DNA of 64,000 nt, taken from contig MBPM02000012.1 of assembly GCA_001695595.3 (NCBI GenBank), forward strand, positions 1,116,001-1,180,000, read 5' to 3'. The position numbers and the translations under genes are program-made. The notes beneath the pieces were generated by a model. It saw only the letters and a list, made by a program, of their open reading frames with translations, was not told where the DNA came from and made no database searches. This document shows, one piece after another, positions 36,807-48,137 of this stretch (the stretch's first letter is position 1; each line of letters starts with the position of its first letter). The stretch comes from Plasmopara viticola. Its lineage: Eukaryota > Oomycota > Peronosporomycetes > Peronosporales > Peronosporaceae.

Positions 36807-38802
36807 GCCTCGCATCACCAGACCTTCACCGCCATGACTACCAAGCGCACCGAAGTCCTCCTAGGAGATGGTATCTACTACCATTGGGAGTTCAACATGA
36901 GAATGGCCCTCGCAAGAAAAGGGCTTCTGGGACACATTATGGGCGCGAAGGACGAGAGCGAAATAACGGAGACGTGGCTCGTGAATGACGCCAAGGCATT
37001 GAGTATAATTGCCGCTTCATTTATCGTTCCACTCTGCACAATCGTGTCACGATGACACGGCGCCTTCATGAGTTCAAGATGGAGAGTGGCACTCGCATGG
37101 TGGAACATCTGGACGCGTTCGATGAGCTGGTCGTGGGACTACAGATGACGGGAGAGCCGGTGGATGAATCAAGACAGCTAGTGGTGCTTCTGAGCAGCTT
37201 GCCGGCGGAATATGAAATAATATCTTCTATCGTGGAGAACGGTAAGGACATCACTCTGATCGAAGTCAAGGAGAATCTGTTGAAGGAGTCAGACAGACTT
37301 CAGAAGAAGAAAGCAAGTGAGTACACACTGGATTATCAGCAAGAGGAGGCACGATTGGTGCAATACTCGGGAGCAGATAGTCAGTGGGAGTCATGGCACG
37401 CTCGTATGGGACATCCAAGTGAGGACGTTTTGGTGAAGACTATGCGATCCACAGAAGGTATTCCTGCACTAAAACAAGGTATCAAGACCCTGTGTGGTGG
37501 ATGCATGAAGGGCAAGACGACGATCGAAGCCTTCCCAGGACGCTCCATGACAAAGAGATCACGTGTATTGGAATTAGTTCACACAGACGTGATGGGACCC
37601 ATGAAGACACTTCCGAAAGGAGGTGCTAAATACATTTAGACTTTTGTGGATGATTATTCACGATATGTGGTGGCTTACTTTCTGGCAAATAAGAGTGAAG
37701 TTGCCGACAAGATCAAGATGTTCAAAGCACTGCATGAGTATCAATGGGGAACCCGTATCAAGTGCCTGCGTTCGGACAACGGAACGGAGTTCGCCAACAA
37801 GACAATTACGGATTTATGTCAGCGGAACGGTATCATACATCAACGTACAGTACCATACAGTCCCCAACAAAGTGGAATTGTAGAACGAATGAACCGTACG
37901 ATAATGGAAAAGGCACGGAACATGCTACACTACAAGTGTGTTCCGACATGTTGGTGGGCAGAGGCAGTAAGCACTGCGGTGTACCTCATCAATCGCTCTT
38001 CTAATACAATGCACCCAAATAACACCCCATATGAACTGGGATTTAAGGTGAAGCCTCGGATGGATCATCTTAGGGTGTTTGGGTCTCATGGATATGCTCA
38101 CGTTGATCAAGTGAAGAGGACGAAGCTCGAAGACAAAAGCTTCAAGTGCATGTTCCTTGGTTATGCCGAAGACACCAAGGGATACCGAGTTTACGCTTTG
38201 GAGAAAGACAAGATTTCAGTATCACGGTCGGTGAAGCTGGACGAGCGTGAAGTGGGCGGCATTTATGAGACGCACCCGCATAAACAGATAAAAGTGATAC
38301 ACGTTACCAAAGACGACGAGGAAAGTGCTGTATCCGGGCCGACGGAACACCAACAAGATCAAGATGAACTTATGGAGTGTGAAGGAGAAGATGAGATTCC
38401 AGTTGCTCCAATGAATGAGGAGGAGTCCGACACAAATGAGTCAAGGGTCGAGATGCTTCGATTACCGACCTCAGACAGAGTACAGAACTCCTACACTGGA
38501 TGCACAGGAAGATCGATTGGTATTTCGACCGCAAGTGGAACGTTCAAGGCGTACACATGAACAAATGTTGCTGTTGGAAAACGGATCAGATGCCGATGAA
38601 AGTCTCGAAGGAAGCGAAGGACCACCATCTTCAAAGCGTGCAAGGATTGATGAAGACGGCCTTATAGCTGAAGCTATTCTCGCTTAAGCTGTGAGTGTTG
38701 GTGAAGAATCCGACTTGCCTACCACGTATGCTCAGGCAATGTCTAGTGACGAGGCAGAACAGTGGCGACAAGCGATGGACGCCGAATTACAGTCGCATCA
38801 CC
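36665..38802 (+). mobile_element. Ty1/Copia retrotransposon 2, left palindrome arm, defective
   Basis: Gag starts at the ATG at 36834. An internal deletion near 37,020 shifts frame from IIAAS to LHNRVTMTRRLHEFKM. A second deletion at about 37,320 joins Gag directly to the pre-integrase region (WHARMGHPSED), removing the zinc knuckle and protease. The integrase core continues with VDDYSRYVVAYFLANKSE and GIVERMNRTIMEKAR after an in-frame TAG at 37637. A 14-bp deletion at about 38,475 and a stop at 38686-38688 break the linker region before RT. No RT follows; the element turns into its own inverted copy at 38,803. Confidence 0.88.
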
Positions 38803-40340
38803 ATGTTTTGTTTTGGTTTTGTTACAGTCGCATCACCATGTTTTGTTTTGGTGATGCGACTGTAATTCGGCGTCCATCGCTTGTCGCCACTGTTCTGCCT
38901 CGTCACTAGACATTGCCTGAGCATACGTGGTAGGCAAGTCGGATTCTTCACCAACACTCACAGCGTAAGCGAGAATAGCTTCAGCTATAAGGCCGTCTTC
39001 ATCAATCCTTGCACGCTTTGAAGATGGTGGTCCTTCGCTTCCTTCGAGACTTTCATCGGCATCTGATCCGTTTTCCAACAGCAACGTTTGTTCATGTGTA
39101 CGCCTTGAACGTTCCACTTGCGGTCGAAATACCAATCGATCTTCCTGTGCATCCAGTGTAGGAGTTCTGTACTCTGTCAGTTCAGAGTGTACTGAGGTCG
39201 GTAATCGAAGCATCTCGACCCTTGACTCATTTGTGTCGGACTCCTCCTCATTCATTGGAGCAACTGGAATCTCATCTTCTCCTTCACACTCCATAAGTTC
39301 ATCTTGATCTTGTTGGTGTTCCGTCGGCCCGGACACAGCACTTTCCTCGTCGTCTTTGGTAACGTGTATCACTTTTATCTGTTTGGGCGGGTGCGTCTCA
39401 TAAATGCCGCCCACTTCACGCTCGTCCAGCTTCACCGACCGTGATACTGAAATCTTGTCTTTCTCCAAAGCGTAAACTCGGTATCCCTTGGTGTCTTCGG
39501 CATAACCAAGGAACATGCACTTGAAGCTTTTGTCTTCGAGCTTCGTCCTCTTCACTTGATCAACGTGAGCATATCCATGAGACCCAAACACCCTAAGATG
39601 ATCCATCCGAGGCTTCATCTTAAATCCCAGTTCATATGGGGTGTTATTTGGGTGCATTGTATTAGAAGAGCGATTGATGAGGTACACCGCAGTGCTTACT
39701 GCCTCTGCCCACCAACATGTCGGAACACACTTGTAGTGTAGCATGCTCCGTGCCTTTTCCATTATCGTACGGTTCATTCGTTCTACAATTCCACTTTGTT
39801 GGGGACTGTATGGTACTGTACGTTGATGTATGATACCGTTCCGCTGACATAAATCCGTAATTGTCTTGTTGGCGAACTCCGTTCCGTTGTCCGAACGCAG
39901 GCACTTGATACGGATTCCCATTGATACTCATGCAGTGCTTTGAACATCTTGATCTTGTCGGCAACTTCACTCTTATTTGCCAGAAAGTAAGCCACCACAT
40001 ATCGTGAATAATCATCCACAAAAGTCTAAATGTATTTAGCACCTCCTTTCGAAAGTGTCTTCATGGGTCCCATCACGTCTGTGTGAACTAATTCCAATAA
40101 ACGTGATCTCTTTGTCATGGAGCGTCCTGGGAAGGCTTCGATCGTCGTCTTGCCCTTCATGCATCCACCACACAGGGTCTTGATACCTTGTTTTAGTGCA
40201 GGAATACCTTCTGTGGATCGCATAGTCTTCACCAAAACGTCCTCACTTGGATGTCCCATACGAGCGTGCCATCACTCCCACTGACTATCTGCTCCCGAGT
40301 ATTGCACCAATCGTTCCTCCTCTTGCTGACAATCCAGTGT
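37325..40340. repeat. Large palindrome: 1.48-kb inverted Copia arms with 47-bp spacer
   Basis: Left arm 37325-38802 and right arm 38850-40340 are near-identical inverted copies; the right arm is longer by about the 14-bp segment deleted from the left. The 47-bp spacer (38803-38849) contains a second copy of the 28-bp word at 38789-38816, again at 38824-38851, so the centre is a direct repeat within an inverted repeat. Both arms carry the same TAG in integrase. Confidence 0.88.
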
Positions 40341-40913
40341 CTAAGCTTTCACGTTTCTTGTCTTGTTGCCAAAGCTTCGTTCTTGTCCCAAATGGTGCAC
40401 GAAGCACGCTGAAACTCCACGCTTAGTCCACATTCGGCAAGCTTTCCTACCGACAGTAGACGTCTGTCAAGTCCAGGGATAAGCAGCACTTCCATCATCG
40501 ATATGCGTCTTCCATCTAAGCCGATAAGCTTCACCGTTCCAGCTCCTTCGACGCGTAACTTTCTGCCATCTGCAATTTTTACTTTGACGTCGTCTTTAAG
40601 TTGAAGTCGATCAAGTCACTTCGGTGAGGGGTCATGTGTGACGTCGCACCACTGTCGATCAGCCAGCTTACTGATTACTCATCCCCCACAGCAAACACTG
40701 CATCATTACCGCTATAACGGTTTCTGGAACGGTTCTCAGCAGCTAGGCAGTCCCGTTTCATATGACCAGTCTAGTCACAATTGAAGCATTTTCCCCGAAA
40801 ACCGCCGCCCTTGCGTGGCGCGTAACTCTTGCGGCCACTTCCTCGTCTGCCCTTGATCTGTCCATCATTGTCTATGGCCCGAAACGCTTTCTCACTTGCT
40901 TCCTTCTTCTGTA
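38850..40913 (-). mobile_element. Ty1/Copia retrotransposon 2, right palindrome arm, defective
   Basis: Minus-strand order from 40913: basic Gag tail, zinc knuckle CFNCD*TGHMKRDC with a stop inside it, protease active-site stretch WLIDSGATSHMT with a stop just upstream, protease C-terminal part (40534-40349, with LLSVGKLAECGLSVEF), pre-integrase (40259-40026) ending in the shared TAG, and integrase plus linker (39921-38833, 362 codons open). This arm keeps the protease region that the left arm has lost. At 40913 it is cut and joins the sugar-transporter 3' flank. RT, RNase H and LTRs are absent. Confidence 0.88.
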
Positions 40914-41515
40914 GTCAGTCAATCGAAAGGGCGCACGAAATTCGGAGTGCAGACCAACAATCGAGTTTTTTTGGTCTTTATACATCACATTTTTCAACAT
41001 TTAATATACGCAAATTTACAAATGGTACTTGTATTATTTTTTTCAAGCTTATTTTTCGAGCGAAAACAAAATTAGGGCATTGTAAATGCAGCTAATTTAA
41101 TCACTTTACCATCACCTCAACACGTCTAAGACGCACTGGTTCTAACAACAGCGATCAGACTTATTCAACGGACTAACACACTTCGAATTTCAGCCTACTC
41201 TTTAATTTAGGTAGTATGGTTTGTATGGTTTAGCGAAAAATTTTGATAGACTGGCACCTTGCTGGATTTGAGTGTAATAAAAAGGTTGTCTGCACAAAAA
41301 GTAAGGCGTATTTCGCCGATAGTGCGGTTCGCCACTATAAAAAGAGTATAGTGTTTGTGTGGTTATTAAATTGTCAGTGGCAAACATTGTAGTGTCGTAT
41401 AACTCTAATTTGTATCCCATTTGTGTAAGCCAGATTTTATATAGTGTTAGTTGCTGCAAATTAGATTTCACTACTACCACATCTAAATATATAATCAGAG
41501 CAATGACTGACTTAC
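40914..41515 (-). other. Transporter 3' flank
   Basis: About 0.6 kb conserved beside every better-preserved transporter copy (also 45,690-46,300 and 49,724-50,655). It includes a small inverted element around TTCGCCGATAGTGCGG. Frames here differ between copies and look non-coding. Confidence 0.55.
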
Positions 41516-43102
41516 TTATTCCAACAGAGGGATCTGATTTTGACCGTGATCATTTGTGGTCAAAGTTTTCATCCTTTTTGCAGCAAATTCGTCTTGGATA
41601 TCTTGAATGGTCTTGCCATACGTATCGGGCACGACATTGAAAAAGAAGAGAAATGACAATGTGATCGTGTACATGAACGGCACGAAACTATAGTTTTCTA
41701 AGGCAGCAGCAATGTACGGATACGTTAATCCAATGATGAGACTGCACGACCAACTGCAGCCTACGCAAATAGAGCATCCTACTGCTCGCGCGTCGTCGGG
41801 GAACATATCCGCCATGACCCCCCATACCAGTGGTCCGAGACTTGCACCATATGTAATCATGTAGAGCGCAACAAACAGAATAGCAAGCGAGGACATATGA
41901 GTCACTAGCGACGCGGTAATGCCAATCGCACTTAGTAGCATGCCTGCGAGGCCGAACAAAATAAGCTTGCGATTACCAAATCGCGAGGCTAGAAAGCCAC
42001 TGAGCAAGGTCGGTACCAAATTGAAGGAGTTGACTATCATTACACCAATTCGACTGTCCGAAAGTCCCGCTTGCTTAAAAATGCCGGACGAGTATAAGAA
42101 GACCGCATTGATACCGGAGAACTGTAGAGCACCAGCCACACCGATGGCCGTTAGCATCTGTGGAAGCAACGACGTAAACAGTCTCGAAAGTGTACTGGCT
42201 TGACCTTGAGTAGGGGCTGGTGCGATTCTTGACATACCGAGGTCCTCTAACTTAATCGTTCCTTCCTGTCTAGACTCAACGTCTACTTGCTGCTGATCAA
42301 TCCAAACTTTGGCCGCATACACGTTATCCTCACCAAAGAGACACGCTAATTGGTCTTTCGCTTCCTTGGGCTTGTCGACCATCAACAACCACGCGGGACT
42401 TTCCACCAGTACAGACGGTGCCAATGCCAGGAACAATACCCCAAGCACGATTGGAAACCCAGCAACATACCTCCAACCAGTGCTCGTGCTAGCGAAGAAG
42501 AACATGATTGCTACCAGGAAATGACCGAGACAGCTAGAAAGCTGAAAGCACACAACCAATTTGCTGCGAAGATGTGGTGGACAAATCTCGCCAATGAAGC
42601 CAGGAATTACTGCTGTTGAACCGCCTGATGCGATGCCTGCGAAGACACGGCCAACACTGAAAGTCGTGATGGTACTGGATGTTGCCTGAATAACACCACC
42701 AGCAATCATGACAAGACAATTGGCCATCATGGTCGGTTTTCGTCCAAATTTGTTCGAAAGTCGTCCAGTTAAAAGTGAACCGATCATCCCACCAACAATC
42801 CACGCGCTGACTGCGATAGTCCACTGGGTCTTCGTGTGTCCGGGGAACATGAGACACGTACCGGGCTCAATCGATCGTGCATTGCAGTCCTCCTCATTAT
42901 TAAAAATCGAATTGTTCATTTGTGACGTGGACCATCCCAATTGAATGCCTTGGATCACTGCTATGATAACATTGGCGTATAACTTCCACGTTGGTTTAAC
43001 GGGATTAGTTTCGTTGTCAGCAACTGCAGTCATAGCCAAAGGCGTCGGAGCTACCCAGCAGTATTCACTGCTATTGCTGACCATCGACGCCGAAAAATCC
43101 AT
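41516..43102 (-). CDS. MFS sugar transporter, intact copy
   Basis: A 528-aa, single-exon frame with ATG at 43100-43102. It has about 12 hydrophobic segments and sugar-porter motifs: GRLSNKFGRKP after helix 2, ESPAWLL after helix 6 (variant of PESPR), QFSGINAVFLYSS in helix 7, RFGNRKL after helix 8, GPLVWGVMADMFPDDAR near helix 10 and PDTYGKTIQDI at the tail (variant of PETKG). It should be a plasma-membrane hexose carrier, plausibly importing host sugar; substrate is inferred from family only. An initiator-like TCATTTA lies about 85 nt upstream. It is the only undamaged member of at least seven copies in the window. Confidence 0.9.
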   Translation of the reverse strand: MDFSASMVSNSSEYCWVAPTPLAMTAVADNETNPVKPTWKLYANVIIAVIQGIQLGWSTSQMNNSIFNNEEDCNARSIEPGTCLMFPGHTKTQWTIAVSAWIVGGMIGSLLTGRLSNKFGRKPTMMANCLVMIAGGVIQATSSTITTFSVGRVFAGIASGGSTAVIPGFIGEICPPHLRSKLVVCFQLSSCLGHFLVAIMFFFASTSTGWRYVAGFPIVLGVLFLALAPSVLVESPAWLLMVDKPKEAKDQLACLFGEDNVYAAKVWIDQQQVDVESRQEGTIKLEDLGMSRIAPAPTQGQASTLSRLFTSLLPQMLTAIGVAGALQFSGINAVFLYSSGIFKQAGLSDSRIGVMIVNSFNLVPTLLSGFLASRFGNRKLILFGLAGMLLSAIGITASLVTHMSSLAILFVALYMITYGASLGPLVWGVMADMFPDDARAVGCSICVGCSWSCSLIIGLTYPYIAAALENYSFVPFMYTITLSFLFFFNVVPDTYGKTIQDIQDEFAAKRMKTLTTNDHGQNQIPLLE

Positions 43103-44527
43103 GGTTGCTGCAAGAATTCTAGATAGTCGATCGATTCACTCTTCTAAACGTAGCTTTGACGTCTATGCTTTTCTTAGCAAAACGTTAAATGAGGTGGTTC
43201 TAATATCCTTTCACCCAAGAGAACCGATCAATATTTGTTTGGGAAAGACTTAAGGCAGAACAAACAACATTATTTGCGGTTGAGGTGTTACACCGGAGAT
43301 GCTCTTGAGAGTACAAATTTTACGCGTGATGGATAACTCACAGGTCATGGATAACATAATGACCTGTGGTCAAGGCGCGTGGTTTGATCGCATGCACTGG
43401 TCGACCCTACGGCCGAGTAGGGGGTATCCGATACTACAAAGTACCATCATACGCATAGTGGGTTTGCAGCATTTGAAATGCGTTCCAGCACTGCTACAAA
43501 ATTCGCCGGGAAAGTAAATACGTTAGTGCACAGTGGCACCCGCTGCCATTTTAGAATGATCGTAACATTGACAAATTGTAGACCACTCTCAAGCTTTCGG
43601 GTATTCGTCATGCGACTTGAAATCGTCTCTTTGCCCCTGCATTAGGATCGCTCTGATTTGCATCTTTCTACGTTTGTTACTCTCTTGTGTTAGCGCTGAT
43701 CTCATTCGTGTCTCCATTGTATCTCCTTCGTCGAAAAAAATGAGCTGCATGGACGGACACTTAGCTAATCTATCAAACGTGTATCGTTTGCTCGTAAGTA
43801 CACATAATTCGCAAGTGGATGTATGCAATTGGGCACTTTTTAATAGCGCCGCCACATGTATGGTGAAAGACTGTCATGCGTACACTGGTGAAAGTTTAAG
43901 AAGTACATCTACTGCATGCGCAACACACACCTAATCGGATCTGCATTTTAGAGTCATACCAGTATTAATGTTGTCTCAAATATTGATTAAATGGCGTTTG
44001 ATTAATTATTGCGAGCTATTAACAAAGACTAAACTCGTCGATTTAACAATAGGTAAAGGTGAGCGTAAAATGAAGCTGGAAATTGTCTCATATCCAGCCT
44101 ATTTATTGCCCATCTCTGTTCATCTTACCATCATAGAATCAACGACATAAACTTTGTAAAACATTGACTCATGGTCGTATTTGAGATCTTGGAACAAGGT
44201 AGTCGACATTTTATTTGTGGAAGTTACGGCGTGAAAGACCTCGAAAGTGAACAAGCTGGTGATATTTCCTGCGTAATTATTGACGGCAGTTCAAAAATTA
44301 TGCAGCGCACTTATTGCCTAGCAGGAGCATGCATATTTGATTGGACAAGGCAACATGTTTCCAGCAGAGACAAATGGAGAAGTCAATGAATAAAGGCACC
44401 TTGCGTGGGAGTCGGGTGTGAAAGCGTCAAACCAATGCGATTATTTCGCACGTCAATGGCCTAAAGCGCGTAAACTCACCAATTTGGTCTCATTGTTTCT
44501 CCGACGGCAATTACTGGTAGCAATCAA
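43103..44527. other. Transporter 5' flank
   Basis: Duplicated in inverse at 46,718-48,137. It holds one reading frame conserved in both copies (next entry) and otherwise short frames that match only because the duplication is recent. Confidence 0.5.
43589..43855 (-). pseudogene. Unknown ORF upstream of transporter, frameshifted copy
   Basis: Shares the block from LLKSAQLHTSTCELCVL through ESNKRRKMQ with the frame at 47366-47632, then diverges because of a one-base loss near 43,640, giving a different C-terminus. No ATG starts the frame. It is in the same strand as the adjacent transporter. Function unknown; it may be a C-terminal exon remnant or chance. Confidence 0.25.
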
Positions 44528-44528
44528 A

Positions 44529-45689
44529 AGTACCATCACGACTTTCAGTGTTGGCCGTGTCTTTGCAGGCATCGCATCAGGCGGTTCAACAGCAGTAATT
44601 CCTGGCTTCATTGGCGAGATTTGTCCACCACATCTTCGCAGCAAATTGGGTGTGTGCTTTCAGCTTTCTTGCTGTCTCGGTCATTTCCTGGTAGCAATCA
44701 TGTTCTTTTTCGCTAGCACGAGCACTGGTTGGAGGTATGTTGCTGGGTTTCCAATCGTGCTTGGGGTATTGTTCCTGGCATTGGCACCGTCTGTACTGGT
44801 GAAAAGTCCCGCGTGGTTGTTAATGGTCGACAAACCCAAGGAAGCGAAAGACCAATTAGCGTGTCTCTTTGGTGAGGATAACGTGTATGCGGCCAAAGTT
44901 TGGATTGACCAGCAGCAAGTAGACGTTGAGTCTAGACGGGAAGGAACGATTTAGTTAGAGGACCTCGGTATGTCAAGAATCGCACCAGCCCCTACTCAAG
45001 GTCAAGCCAGTACACTTTTGAGACTGTTTACGTCGTTGCTTCCACAGATGCTAACGGCCATCGGTGTGGCTGGTGCTCTACAGTTCTCCGGTATCAACGC
45101 GGTCTTCTTATACTCGTCCGGCATTTTTAAGCAAGCGGGACTTTCGGACAGTCGAATTGGTGTAATGATAGTCAACTCCTTCATTTTGGTACCGACCTTG
45201 CTCAGTGGCTTTCTAGCCTCGCGATTTGGTAATCGCAAGCTTATTTTGTTCGGCCTCGCAGGCATGCTACTAAGTGCGATTGGCATTACCGCGTCGCTAG
45301 TGACTCATATGGCCTCGCTTGCTATTCTGTTTGTTGCGTTCTACATGATTACATATGGTGCAAGTCTCGGACCACTGGTATGGGGGGTCATGGCGGATAT
45401 GTTCCCCGACGACGCGCGAGCAGTAGGATGCTCTATTTGCGTAGGCTGCAGTTGGTCGTGCAGTCTCATCATTGGATTAACGTATCCATACATTGCTGCT
45501 GCCTTAGAAAACTATAGTTTCGTGCCATTCATGTACACGATCACATTGTCATTTCTCTTCTTTTTCAATGTCGTGCCCGATACGTATGGCAAGACCATTC
45601 AAGATATCCAAGACGAATTTGCTGCAAAAAGGATGAAAACTTTGGCCACAAATGATCACGGTCAAAATCAGATCCCTTTGTTGGAATAA
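44529..45689 (+). pseudogene. Sugar-transporter copy, 5' truncated with nonsense codon
   Basis: Homology begins abruptly at AGTACCATCACG (44529), equivalent to residue about 140 of the intact protein, and runs to the normal stop. An in-frame TAG at 44952-44954 replaces the Lys of the TIKLEDLG segment. After it, 239 codons are open and nearly identical to the intact copy. The first about 110 nt of the open frame upstream are flank, not transporter. The first helices, including the GRLSNKFGRKP motif, are missing. Confidence 0.88.
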
Positions 45690-46617
45690 GTAAGTCAGTC
45701 ATTGCTCTGATTATATATTTAGATGTGGTAGTAGTGAAATCTAATTTGCAGCAACTAACTCTATATAAAATCTGGCTTACACAAATGGGATACAAGTTAG
45801 AGCTATACGACACTACAATGTTTGCTACTGACAATTTAATAACCACACAAACACTATACTCTTTTCATAGTGGCGAACCCCACTATCGGCGAAATACGCT
45901 TTACTTTTTGTGCAGACAACCTTTTCATTACACTCAAATCCAGCAAGGTGTCAGTCTATCAAAGTTATTTGCTAAACCATACAAACTATACTACCCAAGT
46001 AAAACAGTAGGCTGAATTTCGGAGTGTGTTAGTCCGTTGAACAAGTCTGATCGCTGTTGCTAGAATCAGTGCGTCTTAAACGTGTTGAGGTGATGGTAAA
46101 GTGATTAAATTAGCTGAATTTACACTGCCCTAATTTTGTTTTCGCTCGAAAATTAAGCTTGAAAAATTTAATACAAGGACCATTTGTAAATTTGCGTATG
46201 TTAAATGTTGACAAATGTGATATATAAAGACCAAAAACTCGATCGTTGGTCTGCACTCCGAATATTGTGCACCGTTTTAATTGACTGATAATATATTAAG
46301 TAACCCCCAACGCAATCTCTTTTTTCAATTCGCGGAGAGTCTGGTGCTTGATTTCTGGCAAACACGAATCAACGCTTTGTGCGACTGACAGAAATTTAAT
46401 TATAATACCCGACTGGCCAAAATAGTATTACGATCTACATGTTCTTTGAATGGTCAGCTGATTGAGAAGCTGCTCGACGAGGTTGAGCATATTTAGGCAA
46501 GGCGCTTTGCTCGATACACTCTAAGCTGACAAATAACAATTGAAATCATGCTGATCTTAGAACAGAATGGCATTTAGTAACAAGTGATAATATATTTTTT
46601 CGAGCATTAACACAAGT
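45690..46617 (+). other. Transporter 3' flank, directly repeated
   Basis: Near-identical to the flank after the copy at 48,138-49,723, but lacking the SINE. It continues about 0.3 kb further (to about 46,617) than the part shared with the other arm before 50,749. Confidence 0.6.
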
Positions 46618-46705
46618 CGACTCGACTGTCGAAAAGTCTAGCTTGTTAAAATAGACTGGACGAGTGAAGAAGGCAGCATTGAAGCCAGTGAATCTTTGGC
46701 CACCG
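46618..46705 (-). pseudogene. Short diverged transporter fragment
   Basis: On the minus strand this reads as a decayed GVAGALQFSGINAVFLYSS...LSDSR segment (here FTGFNAAFFTRPVYF and KLDFSTVES). It is more diverged than the other copies and joins the duplicated 5' flank at about 46,715. Confidence 0.6.
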
Positions 46706-47365
46706 ACATTTTTTATTGCTACTAGTAATTGCCGTCGGAGAAACAATGAGACCAAATTGGTGAGTTTACGCGCTTTAGGCCATCGAAGTGCGAAAAAATC
46801 GCATTGCTTTGACGCTTTTACACCCGACTCCCAAGCAAGGTGCCTTTATTTATTGACTTCTCCATTTGTCTCTGCTGGAAACATGTTGCCTTGTCCAATC
46901 AAATATGCATGCTCCTGCTAGGCAATAAGTGCGCTGCATAATTTTTGAACTGCCGTCAATAATTACGCAGGAAAAATCACCAGCTTGTTCACTTTCGAGG
47001 TCTTTCACGCCGTAACTTCCACAAATAAAATGTCTACTACCTTGTTCCAAGATCTCAAATACGACCATGAGTCAATGTTTTACAAAGTTTATGTCGTTAA
47101 TTGTATGATGGTAAGATGAACAGAGATGGGCAATAAATAGGCTGGATATGAGACAATTTCCAGCTTCATTTTACGCTCACCTTTACCTATTGTTAAATCG
47201 ACGAGTTTAGTCTTTGTTAATAGCTCGCAATAATTAATCAAACGCCATTTAATCAATATTTGAGACAACATTAATACTGGTATGACTCTAAAATGCAGAT
47301 CCGATTAGGTGTGTGTTGCGCATGCAGTAGATGTACTTCTTAAACTTTCACCAGTGTACGCATGA

Positions 47366-47632
47366 CAGCCTTTCACCATACATGTGACTGCGCTATTAAA
47401 AAGTGCCCAATTGCATACATCCACTTGCGAATTATGTGTACTTACGAGCAAACGATACACGTTTGATAGATTAGCTAAGTGTCCGTCCATGCAGCTCATT
47501 TTTTTCGACGAAGGAGATACAATGGAGACACGAATGAGATCAGCGCTAAAACAAGAGAGTAACAAACGTAGAAAGATGCAAGTACGAGCGAATCCTAACG
47601 CAAAGGCAAAGGGACGATTTCAAGTCGCATAA
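47366..47632 (+). CDS. Unknown ORF upstream of transporter, open copy
   Basis: An open frame with no ATG, about 88 codons, that contains CELCVLTSKRYTFDRLAKC and a basic tail ending KAKGRFQVA. It is on the same strand as the transporter 0.5 kb downstream. Its partner in the other arm is frameshifted. I recognise no domain. It could be the last exon of a duplicated gene fragment or a chance frame preserved by recent duplication. Confidence 0.25.
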   Translation, partial: QPFTIHVTALLKSAQLHTSTCELCVLTSKRYTFDRLAKCPSMQLIFFDEGDTMETRMRSALKQESNKRRKMQVRANPNAKAKGRFQVA

Positions 47633-48137
47633 CGAATACCCGAAAGCTTGAGAGTAGTCTACAATTTGTCAATGTTACGATCATTTTAAAATGGCAGCGG
47701 GTGCCACTGTGTACTAACGTATTTACATTCCCGACGAATTTTGTAGCAGTACTGAAACGCATTTCAAATGCTCCAAACCCACAATGCGTATGATAGTACT
47801 CTGTAGTATCGGATACCCCCTACTTGGCCGTAGGGTCGACCAGTGCATGCGATCAAACCACGCGCCTTGACCACAGGTCATTATGTTATCCATGACCTGT
47901 GAGTTATCCATCACACGTAAAATTTGTACGCTCAAGAGCATCTCCTGTGTAACACCTTAACCGCAGATAATCTTGTTTGTTCTGCCTTGAGTCTTTCCCA
48001 AACAAATATTGATCGGTCCTCTTGGGTGAAACGATATTAGAACCACCTCATTTAACGTTTTGCTAAGAAAAGCATAGACGTCAAAGCTGCGTTTAAAAGA
48101 GTGAATCGATCGACTATCTAGAATTCTTGCAGCAACC

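Larger units (their letters stand above)
40914..44527 (-). repeat. Inverted duplication arm A (transporter module)
   Basis: Contains the intact transporter on the minus strand plus about 0.6 kb of 3' flank and 1.4 kb of 5' flank. It is the near-identical inverse of 46,718-50,655, apart from small indels and a SINE in the other arm. The left edge abuts Copia at 40913. The right edge, at about 44,527, is a junction with another transporter copy. Confidence 0.88.

Noticed and set aside
41202..41480. 92-codon frame in the transporter 3' flank, also open at 45725-46015
   Set aside because: Its conservation is explained by recent duplication; it is interrupted in the 49.8-kb copy, and different frames are open in each copy.
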